From Flavipsychrobacter stenotrophus (lineage in GTDB: Bacteria > Bacteroidota > Bacteroidia > Chitinophagales > Chitinophagaceae), in the NCBI GenBank assembly GCA_947379685.1, contig CANCOG010000158.1, positions 1 to 9,582 on the forward strand: a stretch of DNA of 9,582 nt, given 5' to 3'. The notes under the pieces are model-generated. The model saw nothing but the letters and a program-made list of their open reading frames with translations, searched no databases and had not been told where the DNA came from. Both the position numbers and the translations under genes were made by a program. Within the stretch, counting starts at the first letter, position 1. Each line of letters opens with the position of its first letter. Below, in pieces: positions 1-6,600 of this stretch.

Positions 1-1
1 T

Positions 2-349
2 GAAGCCAGGAATATCAATTATGAATACCCTATCAACCCAGACGTTTATGAAATTCCGTTGCCCATTGAAATAAGGCAACAGGCTTATCTGATCATAAAG
101 GAGGCCATCAATAATTTAATAAAACATTCAGGCTGTACTAAAGCTTCCCTCAGTGCAGAAGTGAATTCAAGCCATGATCTGGTGTTTACAATTAATGACA
201 ATGGGCTGGGGTTTGACACAAATAGTGAATCTGACCGAAATGGTGTGCTGAATATGAAACACAGGGCTGAAAGTATTGGAGCTATTATAGATTTCGTATC
301 TTCAGGAGAAGTAGGTACGTATGTCAGCCTGTCAATAAAAATAGGATGA
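2..349 (+). CDS. Sensor histidine kinase, C-terminal ATPase domain (5'-partial)
   Basis: The reading frame is already open at the left edge, so only the last 115 residues are visible; the sensor and dimerisation/phosphoacceptor parts lie outside the window. What remains is a HATPase_c (GHKL) domain of the NarX/DegS/LiaS (HisKA_3) kind. The N box is EAINNLIKHS (fragment residues 34-43, Mg-ATP-binding Asn at 37/38). The G1 box is INDNGLGFD (64-72). A G2-like NGVLNMKHRA follows at 80-89, and the domain ends with the usual GTYVSLSI strand. The family autophosphorylates on histidine and passes phosphate to a LuxR-type response regulator, and such a gene begins 44 bp downstream on the same strand, so the two are probably cognate. 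The ATP-binding motifs look intact. The signal sensed and any membrane topology cannot be judged from this fragment. Confidence 0.9.
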   Translation, partial: EARNINYEYPINPDVYEIPLPIEIRQQAYLIIKEAINNLIKHSGCTKASLSAEVNSSHDLVFTINDNGLGFDTNSESDRNGVLNMKHRAESIGAIIDFVSSGEVGTYVSLSIKIG

Positions 350-359
350 ATATCTGATT
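340..359. promoter_or_regulatory. Imperfect inverted repeat overlapping kinase stop, upstream of response regulator
   Basis: The left arm AATAGGAT (340-347) and right arm ATCTGATT (352-359) are separated by 4 bp. The right arm is identical to that of the perfect dyad at 1078-1097. The left arm matches that dyad's left arm at 6 of 8 positions, with the same spacer length. It overlaps the kinase stop codon and lies 34 bp before the response regulator ATG. An autoregulatory operator is an inference; the match could be chance in AT-rich DNA. Confidence 0.3.
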
Positions 360-393
360 GGTGTAAAAGGAATTATTACTCAATTTTACCGCA

Positions 394-1026
394 ATGATAA
401 AAGTAGGTATAGTAGAGGACAACAACGCTTTGCGGGGAAGTCTTACCAAATTAATAAACAGCCATGAAAATATGGCCTGTGTATTATCCGTCAACTCATT
501 GATGCATATAATTGGTGATTTGGTTAATGCCATGCCCAATATTATTCTTATGGATATAGGCCTTCCAAATATTTCGGGTATTGAAGGCGTAAAGCTTGTA
601 AAATTGAATTTTCCTGAAATACAGATACTAATGTTTACTGTGTTTGAAGACGAGGACAAGATATTTGACGCTATTAGGAATGGGGCCTCGGGTTACCTGT
701 TGAAAAAGACTCCGCCAGAAGAAATTATTGCCGCAATAATTGAACTAAATAGTGGTGGCGCTCCTATGACAGCGAGTATTGCCCGGAAGGTTATTCAGTC
801 GTTTCAACAGCCACCTACAGCAGCGCAGCCCGATTATAGCCTTACAGCAAGAGAAAAGGAAATTCTTTACGGTCTGGTGGAAGGATTGAGTTACAAGAAA
901 ATTGCCGAAAAATACTTTTTAAGTATTAGTACTATCCGTACTCACATTTGTAATATATATGCGAAGCTACACGTGAATTCAAAGTCGCAGGCGGTCGCAA
1001 AGGTGCTCCAGAAGCCGGGTCTGTAA
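394..1026 (+). CDS. NarL/FixJ-family response regulator (REC + LuxR-type HTH)
   Basis: A 210-residue two-domain response regulator of normal family length. The receiver domain (about 1-120) has the acidic pair E8-D9, phosphoacceptor D54 in ILMDIGLPN, the switch Thr82 and the conserved Lys104 in GYLLKK. A linker around 135-148 leads to a LuxR/GerE helix-turn-helix at about 149-206 (LTAREKEILYGLVEGLSYKK, then IRTHICNIYAKL), which would bind DNA as a dimer. The ATG at 394 gives a complete receiver N-terminus. No good Shine-Dalgarno sits next to it; AAAGGA is about 24 nt away, which is common in Bacteroidota. It follows the kinase fragment by 44 bp, so the pair is probably co-transcribed. All phosphotransfer residues are present, so it should be a classical phosphorylation-dependent regulator. 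Its targets are unknown; the dyads at 340-359 and 1078-1097 are candidate sites. Confidence 0.93.
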   Translation: MIKVGIVEDNNALRGSLTKLINSHENMACVLSVNSLMHIIGDLVNAMPNIILMDIGLPNISGIEGVKLVKLNFPEIQILMFTVFEDEDKIFDAIRNGASGYLLKKTPPEEIIAAIIELNSGGAPMTASIARKVIQSFQQPPTAAQPDYSLTAREKEILYGLVEGLSYKKIAEKYFLSISTIRTHICNIYAKLHVNSKSQAVAKVLQKPGL

Positions 1027-1077
1027 GATTGCTCAATGATCTATCTCCTCATTTTTCCTAAAATTGGCCCTTCATAA

Positions 1078-1097
1078 AATCAGATGTTTATCTGATT
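1078..1097. promoter_or_regulatory. Perfect 8-bp inverted repeat (operator-like dyad)
   Basis: The arms AATCAGAT (1078-1085) and ATCTGATT (1090-1097) are exactly complementary around a GTTT spacer. The dyad lies 52 bp after the response regulator stop and about 55 bp before the OmpA-like start. It abuts a TTG (1096-1098) that could be the -33 element of a promoter with its -7 box near 1120. No T-run follows, so it does not look like an intrinsic terminator. A binding site for a dimeric regulator, perhaps the adjacent LuxR-type protein, is the favoured inference. Confidence 0.5.
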
Positions 1098-1126
1098 GTT
1101 CAGGTTTCTGTTACACGCTTATTTTG
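1096..1126 (+). promoter_or_regulatory. Candidate Bacteroidota-type promoter for the OmpA-like gene
   Basis: A TTG at 1096-1098 is followed 21 bp later by TATTTTG (1120-1126), close to the Bacteroidota -7 consensus TAnnTTTG but one base shorter. Transcription would begin near 1132, giving a leader of about 20 nt before the ATG at 1152. The -33 element overlaps the end of the 1078-1097 dyad, and the -7 box overlaps the 1121-1139 dyad. A factor bound at either could therefore affect RNA polymerase. The assignment rests on sequence resemblance alone. Confidence 0.35.
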
Positions 1127-1139
1127 TATCGTACAAAAT
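1121..1139. promoter_or_regulatory. Second perfect inverted repeat, just before the OmpA-like ribosome site
   Basis: ATTTTGTA (1121-1128) and TACAAAAT (1132-1139) are perfectly complementary around a TCG spacer. The repeat ends directly against GGAG (1140-1143), which sits 8 nt before the ATG at 1152 and is a good ribosome-binding site. If transcription starts upstream, the RNA could form a weak AU-rich hairpin next to that site. If it starts near 1132, the repeat would act only as a DNA operator. The sequence does not decide between these. Confidence 0.4.
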
Positions 1140-1151
1140 GGAGTGTTTTGC

Positions 1152-2435
1152 ATGAAACGGATTTTTCTTATTTGCGTTTTTTATTGTTGCAGCAGTGTCT
1201 TATCCGGGCAAATAGTAAAGCCCAAAGACGTGGCTAAGGATGCCGGGACTAACACTGTAAATGGCGACATACGATCAGGAATTAACAATGCTGCAGATAA
1301 GGCGAATAATGAATTGAAGGGTTTGTTTAAGAAAAAGAAGAAGCAGGAGGAACCCGTACCCCAGGCAGCGGCCCCGCAGGCCCCACAAGCGGCGAATGCG
1401 CAAGCTCCAGCGGCCAACACTGCGGAACAGGTAAAAGGTTCGGGGACGTTCAAGGCATATAGTAATTACGATTTTGTGCCGGGAGACAAAATAGTGTTTG
1501 AAGATAATTTTGTTGATGATCAGGATGGTGAATTTCCAGCCCATTGGAACTTAGGGAGAGGGCAGGCGGTTCTTAACAAACTTGGGGACAGGGAAGCTCT
1601 GCTTATTACTGATGGTAATTTTGCGCACGTAAGTCCGGTTATTAAGGGTGCCGGGTATCTGACCGATACATTCACGATAGAATTTGACAGTTATACAAAT
1701 GGGGGATATGGGCCGCACATATTCTTTTACGATAACAATAATGATGCGCGCCAGGCTGAGCATACTGTAGCCCAAGTGAACATATGTGCAGGGAATGGCT
1801 GGAATGGCGTAAACGTAGTAACGACTGACAACAAAACGGACCTCACTGGTAATTATCCCAGTGAAATAGGCGGGGACAATTATCAAAACAAATGGCACCA
1901 CGTGGCCATAGTGTACAGGCACAAGCAGATAAAAGTATACGTAGACCAATTTCGTGTACTGACTGTGCCGGGCATTGACATTGCCCCAAAAGCAATAGAT
2001 ATTGAAGGTATAGGCAGCATACAGAATCCAGTTGTAATCAGCAATTTCCGCATTGCGAACGGTGGGGGGATGAACATGTGGAACAAGAAAGTTACTGATG
2101 CTAAAATTGTAACCCATGGCATCAATTTCGACATTGACAAAGCAACGCTTAAGCCTGAAAGCATGGGGACATTGAATATGATCTCAAAAATTCTCAATGA
2201 CAATCCGGACATAAAATATGAGATTGATGGACACACCGATAACTCCGGGGGCATGAGCCACAACCTTCTTTTGTCGCAGCAACGGGCTGAGGCGGTTAAG
2301 CAGCAGCTGACGGTAATGGGCATTGATGCAAATCGTCTTTATGCAAAGGGCTTCGGGGATACAAAACCCATTAACGAGAATGTCACTATTGAAGGCAGGG
2401 CCAATAATAGAAGAGTGGAGTTTGTAAAAAAATAA
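1152..2435 (+). CDS. OmpA-family peptidoglycan-binding outer-membrane/periplasmic protein
   Basis: A 427-residue exported protein with three parts. A signal peptide (1-19, likely cleaved at VLSG|Q) leads to a basic patch (five Lys at 60-64) and an Ala/Pro/Gln-rich linker (about 68-95). The middle region (about 105-305) is beta-rich, with Gly/Asn/aromatic segments such as EFDSYTNGGYGPHIFF, and resembles a concanavalin/laminin-G-like sandwich; that fold is inferred. The C-terminus (about 321-427) is a clear OmpA-like domain with GHTDNSGG (360-367), a following RAEAV helix and the closing NNRRVEF. Asp363 and Arg378 are 15 residues apart, like the OmpA pair that contacts diaminopimelate, so peptidoglycan binding should be intact. 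There is no N-terminal eight-strand OmpA barrel. I chose ATG 1152 over GTG 1143 because GGAG lies 8 nt upstream and the signal peptide then starts MKR. The lipobox fit (VFYC) is poor, so a lipoprotein is less likely. Confidence 0.88.
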   Translation: MKRIFLICVFYCCSSVLSGQIVKPKDVAKDAGTNTVNGDIRSGINNAADKANNELKGLFKKKKKQEEPVPQAAAPQAPQAANAQAPAANTAEQVKGSGTFKAYSNYDFVPGDKIVFEDNFVDDQDGEFPAHWNLGRGQAVLNKLGDREALLITDGNFAHVSPVIKGAGYLTDTFTIEFDSYTNGGYGPHIFFYDNNNDARQAEHTVAQVNICAGNGWNGVNVVTTDNKTDLTGNYPSEIGGDNYQNKWHHVAIVYRHKQIKVYVDQFRVLTVPGIDIAPKAIDIEGIGSIQNPVVISNFRIANGGGMNMWNKKVTDAKIVTHGINFDIDKATLKPESMGTLNMISKILNDNPDIKYEIDGHTDNSGGMSHNLLLSQQRAEAVKQQLTVMGIDANRLYAKGFGDTKPINENVTIEGRANNRRVEFVKK

Positions 2436-2492
2436 TCGCGCACAATTACAATAGCAACGTCAATATTTATCAACAATAAAAATCAAAATGAA

Positions 2493-3011
2493 ATGAGAAA
2501 GACAATTTTATTTCTTGCGGCAGCTGTGGTGGCTGTGGGTTGTTCAAAGAAAGACAATTCCAATACAACCAACCCGGCAGGCGCTACCGGTACAATAACT
2601 ATTAACGGCGTAGCCTACAATGAAACGCTCTCGAAAGACACTACCACCAACGATTTCTTTGGGGAGGCCGGTCATTTGCTGGTTGCACAAGGTAACACCG
2701 ATGATAAATTAAAGTACGAGGTTACCTATCTCGTGTTTAAAAATAATACCGCCCGGCCAACCGCCGGCAGCTATCACATAGGCGTAACTGCAACAAATTA
2801 TGTTGCTATACTTGTGAATGACAGCACAGCCGCCGGTCAGGGGTTATATTCATCAGACAGCATTACTACTTTAAGTACAACTGTTGCCATAAATTCCGGT
2901 AAAATATCTGTTACTATACCGACGATCAAGCTCACAGGTTTCTTTACCCCAGTTGGTGGTACCACTTATAATGATACTATTACGGTGTCGGGTACTGTGG
3001 TAGAAAAGTAG
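2493..3011 (+). CDS. Small predicted lipoprotein of unknown function
   Basis: The 172-residue product starts with a basic residue and a hydrophobic stretch ending in AVGC, so Cys17 fits a lipobox for signal peptidase II. It is followed by SKKDNSNTTN, a flexible polar tether typical of Bacteroidota surface or periplasmic lipoproteins. The mature part is rich in Thr, Val, Gly and Asn with alternating hydrophobic residues, consistent with a small all-beta domain (about 30-172). I do not recognise a family, and no catalytic motif is visible. It begins 57 bp after the OmpA-like gene with no terminator between them, so co-transcription is possible. An ATG at 2488 opens only a two-codon frame (ATG AAA TGA) that overlaps the true start at 2493. 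Export is well supported; the function is not known. Confidence 0.75.
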   Translation: MRKTILFLAAAVVAVGCSKKDNSNTTNPAGATGTITINGVAYNETLSKDTTTNDFFGEAGHLLVAQGNTDDKLKYEVTYLVFKNNTARPTAGSYHIGVTATNYVAILVNDSTAAGQGLYSSDSITTLSTTVAINSGKISVTIPTIKLTGFFTPVGGTTYNDTITVSGTVVEK

Positions 3012-3014
3012 GTG

Positions 3015-3022
3015 TATTTTTG
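3015..3022 (+). promoter_or_regulatory. Possible -7 box upstream of the 3056 gene
   Basis: TATTTTTG matches the Bacteroidota -7 consensus TAnnTTTG exactly and lies 33 bp before the ATG at 3056, in the short gap after the lipoprotein stop. No convincing TTG or TTTG element is seen 17-23 bp upstream, so this is weak. Read-through from the preceding genes is equally possible. Confidence 0.25.
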
Positions 3023-3055
3023 AAACTCACCCGAAAGGTCATTTAAAATTTAGCA

Positions 3056-3865
3056 ATGAAAAGAACATTACTGGGATTATTCTGTTTATTATCGCTTGGT
3101 CATTTTAGTTGCCTGGCGCAGTCGGGCAGGCCAATGAGGGCTGATGAAATTGCTTTTTACAACAATATTCATGAGGTATTTTATTCGGCGTTGCCGCACG
3201 CTTATAAGAGCTGGAAGGTGGTGGAAGATGGGAAAGAGTTTGATGCCAAGAAATTTTTCTGCCCGTTGAATGATGGCTGCTATGGAACGATCTCAGTGTC
3301 TATTGGCAAGGGCGATCCGTACTCGCTAAGTTATTTTATTGATTTCACTATGCCGGGAGATGAAAGCGGACTACTTATGGCAACAGCTTTTAGTTCGATC
3401 AAGGATTATACCAATGCCGATCAAATAGCCACAGCATTGAAATCGACTGCGAAAAGTAAGATCAGTATTCGTGTGTTCAATAACATTGATGGCGGCCAAT
3501 TCCCAGTGACGTATTGCTCCAAGACGCCGCCGGAAACCATTAAATTGCCAGTTACTGCGGGGCTGGCCTTGAAAGGAGTGCGTGCCGCGTCTTGCCCGAT
3601 AATGTCGTCGGGAAGGCCGGATATGGCAGGGAATTACTATGATAATGCGGTTGTGTTTCTGGGTAAGGCAGTGGCTAAGAAAACACCTGATGAGAGAAGT
3701 GATGGTATTAGTGGTGCTGTTTATGCCATTGGGTTCGATAAGAGTAAACTGGACAAAGTAATAACACAGAACATAGTTGTAACCATAACAGGCGATGCAG
3801 CAGATATTGAAGCAATAATCAAATTAATTGACTGGCAAAAATTGTACAATGCCATAGGCAAGTGA
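3056..3865 (+). CDS. Secreted protein of unknown function, four cysteines
   Basis: A 269-residue protein with a clear signal peptide (basic MKR start, Leu/Phe-rich core, likely cleavage at SCLA|Q after residue 21). I do not recognise the family. The mature chain carries four cysteines (69, 75, 154, 180), which could form disulfides in the periplasm. The 69/75 pair is spaced CPLNDGC. A hydrophobic, Gly-containing segment around 90-112 and helix-prone stretches at 112-133 and 248-268 suggest a mixed alpha/beta fold with no membrane anchor after the signal. The end DIEAIIKLIDWQKLYNAI looks like an amphipathic helix. There is no catalytic signature that I can name. The gene begins 44 bp after the lipoprotein gene on the same strand and may share its transcript, although a possible -7 box at 3015 could drive it separately. 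The ATG is well placed for the signal peptide, and the gene appears intact. Confidence 0.72.
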   Translation: MKRTLLGLFCLLSLGHFSCLAQSGRPMRADEIAFYNNIHEVFYSALPHAYKSWKVVEDGKEFDAKKFFCPLNDGCYGTISVSIGKGDPYSLSYFIDFTMPGDESGLLMATAFSSIKDYTNADQIATALKSTAKSKISIRVFNNIDGGQFPVTYCSKTPPETIKLPVTAGLALKGVRAASCPIMSSGRPDMAGNYYDNAVVFLGKAVAKKTPDERSDGISGAVYAIGFDKSKLDKVITQNIVVTITGDAADIEAIIKLIDWQKLYNAIGK

Positions 3866-3873
3866 TGCAATGA

Positions 3874-3900
3874 TTCGATTATCGAAGTTTCGCTTTTTTT
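3874..3900 (+). terminator. Possible terminator between convergent genes
   Basis: TTCGAT (3874-3879) and ATCGAA (3881-3886) are perfectly complementary around a single T, so the RNA could fold with a 5-bp stem and 3-nt loop. Seven T residues follow at 3894-3900. The 7-nt gap between stem and T-run makes this a poor match to a classical intrinsic terminator. The site is plausible because it lies 8 bp after a stop codon and before the end of the opposing murF-alr gene. A further short AT-rich repeat, TAAGA/TCTTA, is at 3900-3915. Confidence 0.3.
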
Positions 3901-3952
3901 AAGAAAAATATCTTAGGGTACTCTCATTTTTTAAAGTAGGGCATGGTTGAAT

Positions 3953-6460
3953 TTACCCTTCATTTACGTACACTCGCTTTACCCGTTGCGCAATCCCGGT
4001 CATGATCTCATAGGAGATCGTGCCGGCCCATTGGGCAAGCAACGTAACGGGTAGTTCATCACTGAAAATGGTAACCTCATCGCCTTCTTTAACCTCTGGT
4101 ATTCCAGTAATGTCGACCATGCACATATCCATGCAAATGGAGCCAAGAGTTCTTGCTTCTTTTCCGTTAATGAGTACGTATGCGTTGCCGTTTCCGAGTG
4201 CTCTTGGGTAGCCATCGGCATAGCCTATGCAAATGGTTGCTATGCGCATATCATAGGGGGCAATTGTTTTGTGCCCATAACCGATGTTCTCTCCCTTGGG
4301 CACGTCTCTTACCTGTGCAATCATCGTCTTCAAAGTGCTGATCTGCTCCAGCCGTCCTTCCAGTTCCTGGCTGCTGTCGACGCCATATAAACCTAATCCG
4401 ATCCGGACCATATTATAGTGCAACTTGTGGTGCCGAACGATGCCGGCAGAATTACACAGATGCCTTAACGGGTAGTATGGCAAGGCCTCTTTAAGCTCGT
4501 CACTCATTGTCTCAAAGCGCTCGGCCTGTTGCATTGTATATGGATCTTCTTCGGGGTCATCGCTAGCCGCAAGGTGGCTGAAAATACTTGCTACATTCAA
4601 TAGGGTGCTTTCTTTCAATGTGGCAGCCAGTGCTGTGATGTCTTCCTGGTTGAAGCCGAGACGGTGCATACCCGTATCCAGTTTGATGTGGATCGGGTAG
4701 TTTTCGACCTGTAATGTTGTGGCGATTCGCGTAAACGTTTCCAGCGAGCGGAAGTTGAAAATCTCAGGCTCCAGTTTCCAGGCAATCATCCGGTCGAATG
4801 AAGTAGCGTCGGGGCTCATGACCATAATGGGTAGGGCAATGCCCGATTTCCTGAGCGCTATTCCTTCGTCGGTATAGGCAACAGTCAGGTAGTCTACACC
4901 TGCATGCTGAAGCAGGTTGGCAATTTCGTAGCTGCCGCTTCCATAGGCAAATGCTTTTACCATGGCCATTGTTTTAATACCTGGCCTTAGCTCTGCCCTG
5001 AATACATCGAGGTTATGACGAAGGGCAGAAAGGTTAATGGTCATTACTGTCTGGTGGATCTGTTGTTCCAGCAGTACCCCGATCTTTTCAAAGGCAAATA
5101 CCCTTGCCCCTTTCAATAAAATGGCCTCTTTGTTAAAAGTAAGCAGGTGGAAATTTTTCAGGAAATCGTTGGTAGATTTAAAGAAAATGCTCCGGAGTTT
5201 TTTGTGTTTTCTGAACGAAGCCTTGTTCTTGTACAAGGAGGGGCCAATACCAATAAACCGCTGAATGCTTCTGCGGCTGATCTGCGCAGCGACTTCGTCG
5301 TAAAGATCCAGGTCGCGCTTACCCATCTGCAGCATATCAGACATTATAACGGTATGCATCGTATGCTGTTTTTGTTGGTCGAGGTAGCCAAGTGCCAGTT
5401 GCAGGGAAGTAAGATCGGAGTTGTAAGCATCGTTAATAATGGTACAATCATTTGACCCATGGCGCAGTTCAAGCCTCATAGAGACAGGCTGCAATGCTGC
5501 CATACCTTTTTGTATCTCGTCAGCGGGCATGTTAAGCACCAGGGCTACACACCAGCAGTGAATGGCATTTTCAACAGACGCACCATCGGTAAAAGGAATG
5601 ATGATAGTTGTTTTTTGCTCTTTATAAAGCGCGGAAATTTCAGTTTTTCCGGTTTGTTTATTTGAGCTGAGAATACGCAGGTCGGCGTCCTGCTTTGCCG
5701 ACCACGTAAAAAGGTGGAGAGACTCTTCATCCTTGCCGCCACTTACATGGTGCATGTAGGGCACTATGCATTCATTCAGTTGTACATGGTCGTGGCAATA
5801 AACCAGGTGCTTACAATGCCTGAATAAAATGAGTTTCTCATTAATTTTCTGGCGCTGATTCATAAACCCTTCACTGTGGGCTTCGCCTATGTTCGTGAAT
5901 ATACCAATTGTGGGGCAGATCACCTTTTCCAGTTTCTCCATCTCTCCAGGTTGAGAGATGCCGGCTTCGAAGATACCCAACTGGTGCTCTTTCCCCATCA
6001 TCCATACGGACAATGGCACTCCAACCTGAGAGTTATAACTCTTAGGGCTTCGGGCAACGTTATAATGGTTGCCAAGGAGTTGGTTCAACCATTCTTTTAC
6101 TACAGTTTTTCCATTGCTGCCAGTAACGCCAATGACGGGGATTTTGAATTGTTTTCTATGGGCCGCAGCAATCTGCTGAAGCGCATTAAGTGTATCCTTA
6201 ACCAATATAAAATCTGCACCGGAAAACGGTGTCGTATCAATGCTCTGTGAAACTAGGAAGTTCCTTACACCCCGGCCATATGCATCTGCAATATAGGTGT
6301 GTCCATCCCTAAGGTGGGTCTTCAGTGCAATAAACAGGGCTTTTTCAGGGTGTTCAATGTTACGGCTGTCAATAGCGAGCTCGTCAATTAACGATGCCCC
6401 TTGACTTCCAGTAAGCCATGTGCCGTTACTCCACTTCCTTAATTGCTCCATACTGTTCAT
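3953..6460 (-). CDS. MurF-Alr fusion: UDP-MurNAc-tripeptide:D-Ala-D-Ala ligase / alanine racemase
   Basis: An 835-residue cytoplasmic enzyme of peptidoglycan precursor synthesis with two catalytic halves. Residues about 1-465 are MurF, which joins D-Ala-D-Ala to UDP-MurNAc-tripeptide using ATP. It has an N-terminal UDP-substrate region (DSRNIEHPEKALFIAL), the Mur-ligase P-loop GVTGSNGKTVVKEW (111-124, Lys118), SYNSQVGVPL, the EAGISQPGEM segment and NDAYNSD (343-349). Residues about 470-835 are a fold-type III PLP alanine racemase, which makes D-Ala from L-Ala. It has the PLP lysine in MVKAFAYGSG (Lys502), KLDTGMHRLGF (593-603), RIGLGLYG with the PLP-ring Arg687, the probable catalytic Tyr728 in GYGHK, GYADGYPR and ICMDMCM (775-781). 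Both active sites look intact. This fusion is established in Bacteroidota; a separate D-Ala-D-Ala ligase must lie elsewhere. Two in-frame starts exist, Met1 (6460) and Met4 (6451). The gene is monocistronic here and opposed by neighbours on both sides. Confidence 0.96.
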   Translation of the reverse strand: MNSMEQLRKWSNGTWLTGSQGASLIDELAIDSRNIEHPEKALFIALKTHLRDGHTYIADAYGRGVRNFLVSQSIDTTPFSGADFILVKDTLNALQQIAAAHRKQFKIPVIGVTGSNGKTVVKEWLNQLLGNHYNVARSPKSYNSQVGVPLSVWMMGKEHQLGIFEAGISQPGEMEKLEKVICPTIGIFTNIGEAHSEGFMNQRQKINEKLILFRHCKHLVYCHDHVQLNECIVPYMHHVSGGKDEESLHLFTWSAKQDADLRILSSNKQTGKTEISALYKEQKTTIIIPFTDGASVENAIHCWCVALVLNMPADEIQKGMAALQPVSMRLELRHGSNDCTIINDAYNSDLTSLQLALGYLDQQKQHTMHTVIMSDMLQMGKRDLDLYDEVAAQISRRSIQRFIGIGPSLYKNKASFRKHKKLRSIFFKSTNDFLKNFHLLTFNKEAILLKGARVFAFEKIGVLLEQQIHQTVMTINLSALRHNLDVFRAELRPGIKTMAMVKAFAYGSGSYEIANLLQHAGVDYLTVAYTDEGIALRKSGIALPIMVMSPDATSFDRMIAWKLEPEIFNFRSLETFTRIATTLQVENYPIHIKLDTGMHRLGFNQEDITALAATLKESTLLNVASIFSHLAASDDPEEDPYTMQQAERFETMSDELKEALPYYPLRHLCNSAGIVRHHKLHYNMVRIGLGLYGVDSSQELEGRLEQISTLKTMIAQVRDVPKGENIGYGHKTIAPYDMRIATICIGYADGYPRALGNGNAYVLINGKEARTLGSICMDMCMVDITGIPEVKEGDEVTIFSDELPVTLLAQWAGTISYEIMTGIAQRVKRVYVNEG

Positions 6461-6467
6461 CGTAGCC

Positions 6468-6499
6468 GAAATATATTAAATTGCGTTTTTTTGAAACAA
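6468..6499 (-). promoter_or_regulatory. Candidate promoter for murF-alr
   Basis: On the minus strand a TTG (6499-6497) is followed after 21 bp by TATATTTC (6475-6468), seven residues short of the ATG and one base off the Bacteroidota -7 consensus TAnnTTTG. Transcription would start almost at the annotated ATG (6460). The mRNA would then be nearly leaderless, or translation would begin at the second Met (6451). The spacing is good, but the call rests on pattern alone. Confidence 0.4.
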
Positions 6500-6600
6500 G
6501 CGATTAAAGTTAAGGATTTAAGTGGTAATTGATCCCGCACTTTGATGAAAATGAAAGCTTTCAGTGGTATTATTTATTTTTACGCAAAAGGCGTGCAACT

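Noticed and set aside
86..94. A further TATCTGATC resembling one arm of the operator-like dyad
   Set aside because: It is inside the kinase coding sequence and has no matching second arm at the right spacing.
1143..1151. GTG at 1143 as the OmpA-like start
   Set aside because: It would use part of the GGAG ribosome-binding site as the start codon and add MFC before a normal MKR signal peptide. ATG 1152 fits better.
1333..1432. Lys and Ala/Pro/Gln low-complexity stretch as a repeat element
   Set aside because: It is coding linker sequence in the OmpA-like protein with irregular units and no conserved DNA period.
1551..2323. Long minus-strand open frames opposite the OmpA-like gene (1551-2117 and 1883-2323)
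   Set aside because: They lie wholly antisense to a gene with a clear OmpA domain and have no signal, motif or sensible composition. They are by-products of the codon usage on the other strand.
5876..6250. Plus-strand 124-codon frame inside murF-alr
   Set aside because: It lies opposite conserved MurF motifs and has no family resemblance. The same applies to the shorter plus-strand frames at 4020-4211 and 5037-5665.
6529..6600. TTG at 6529 as the TfoX-like start
   Set aside because: The added 24 residues do not resemble the family N-terminus and run through AT-rich, promoter-like DNA. ATG 6601 is preferred.
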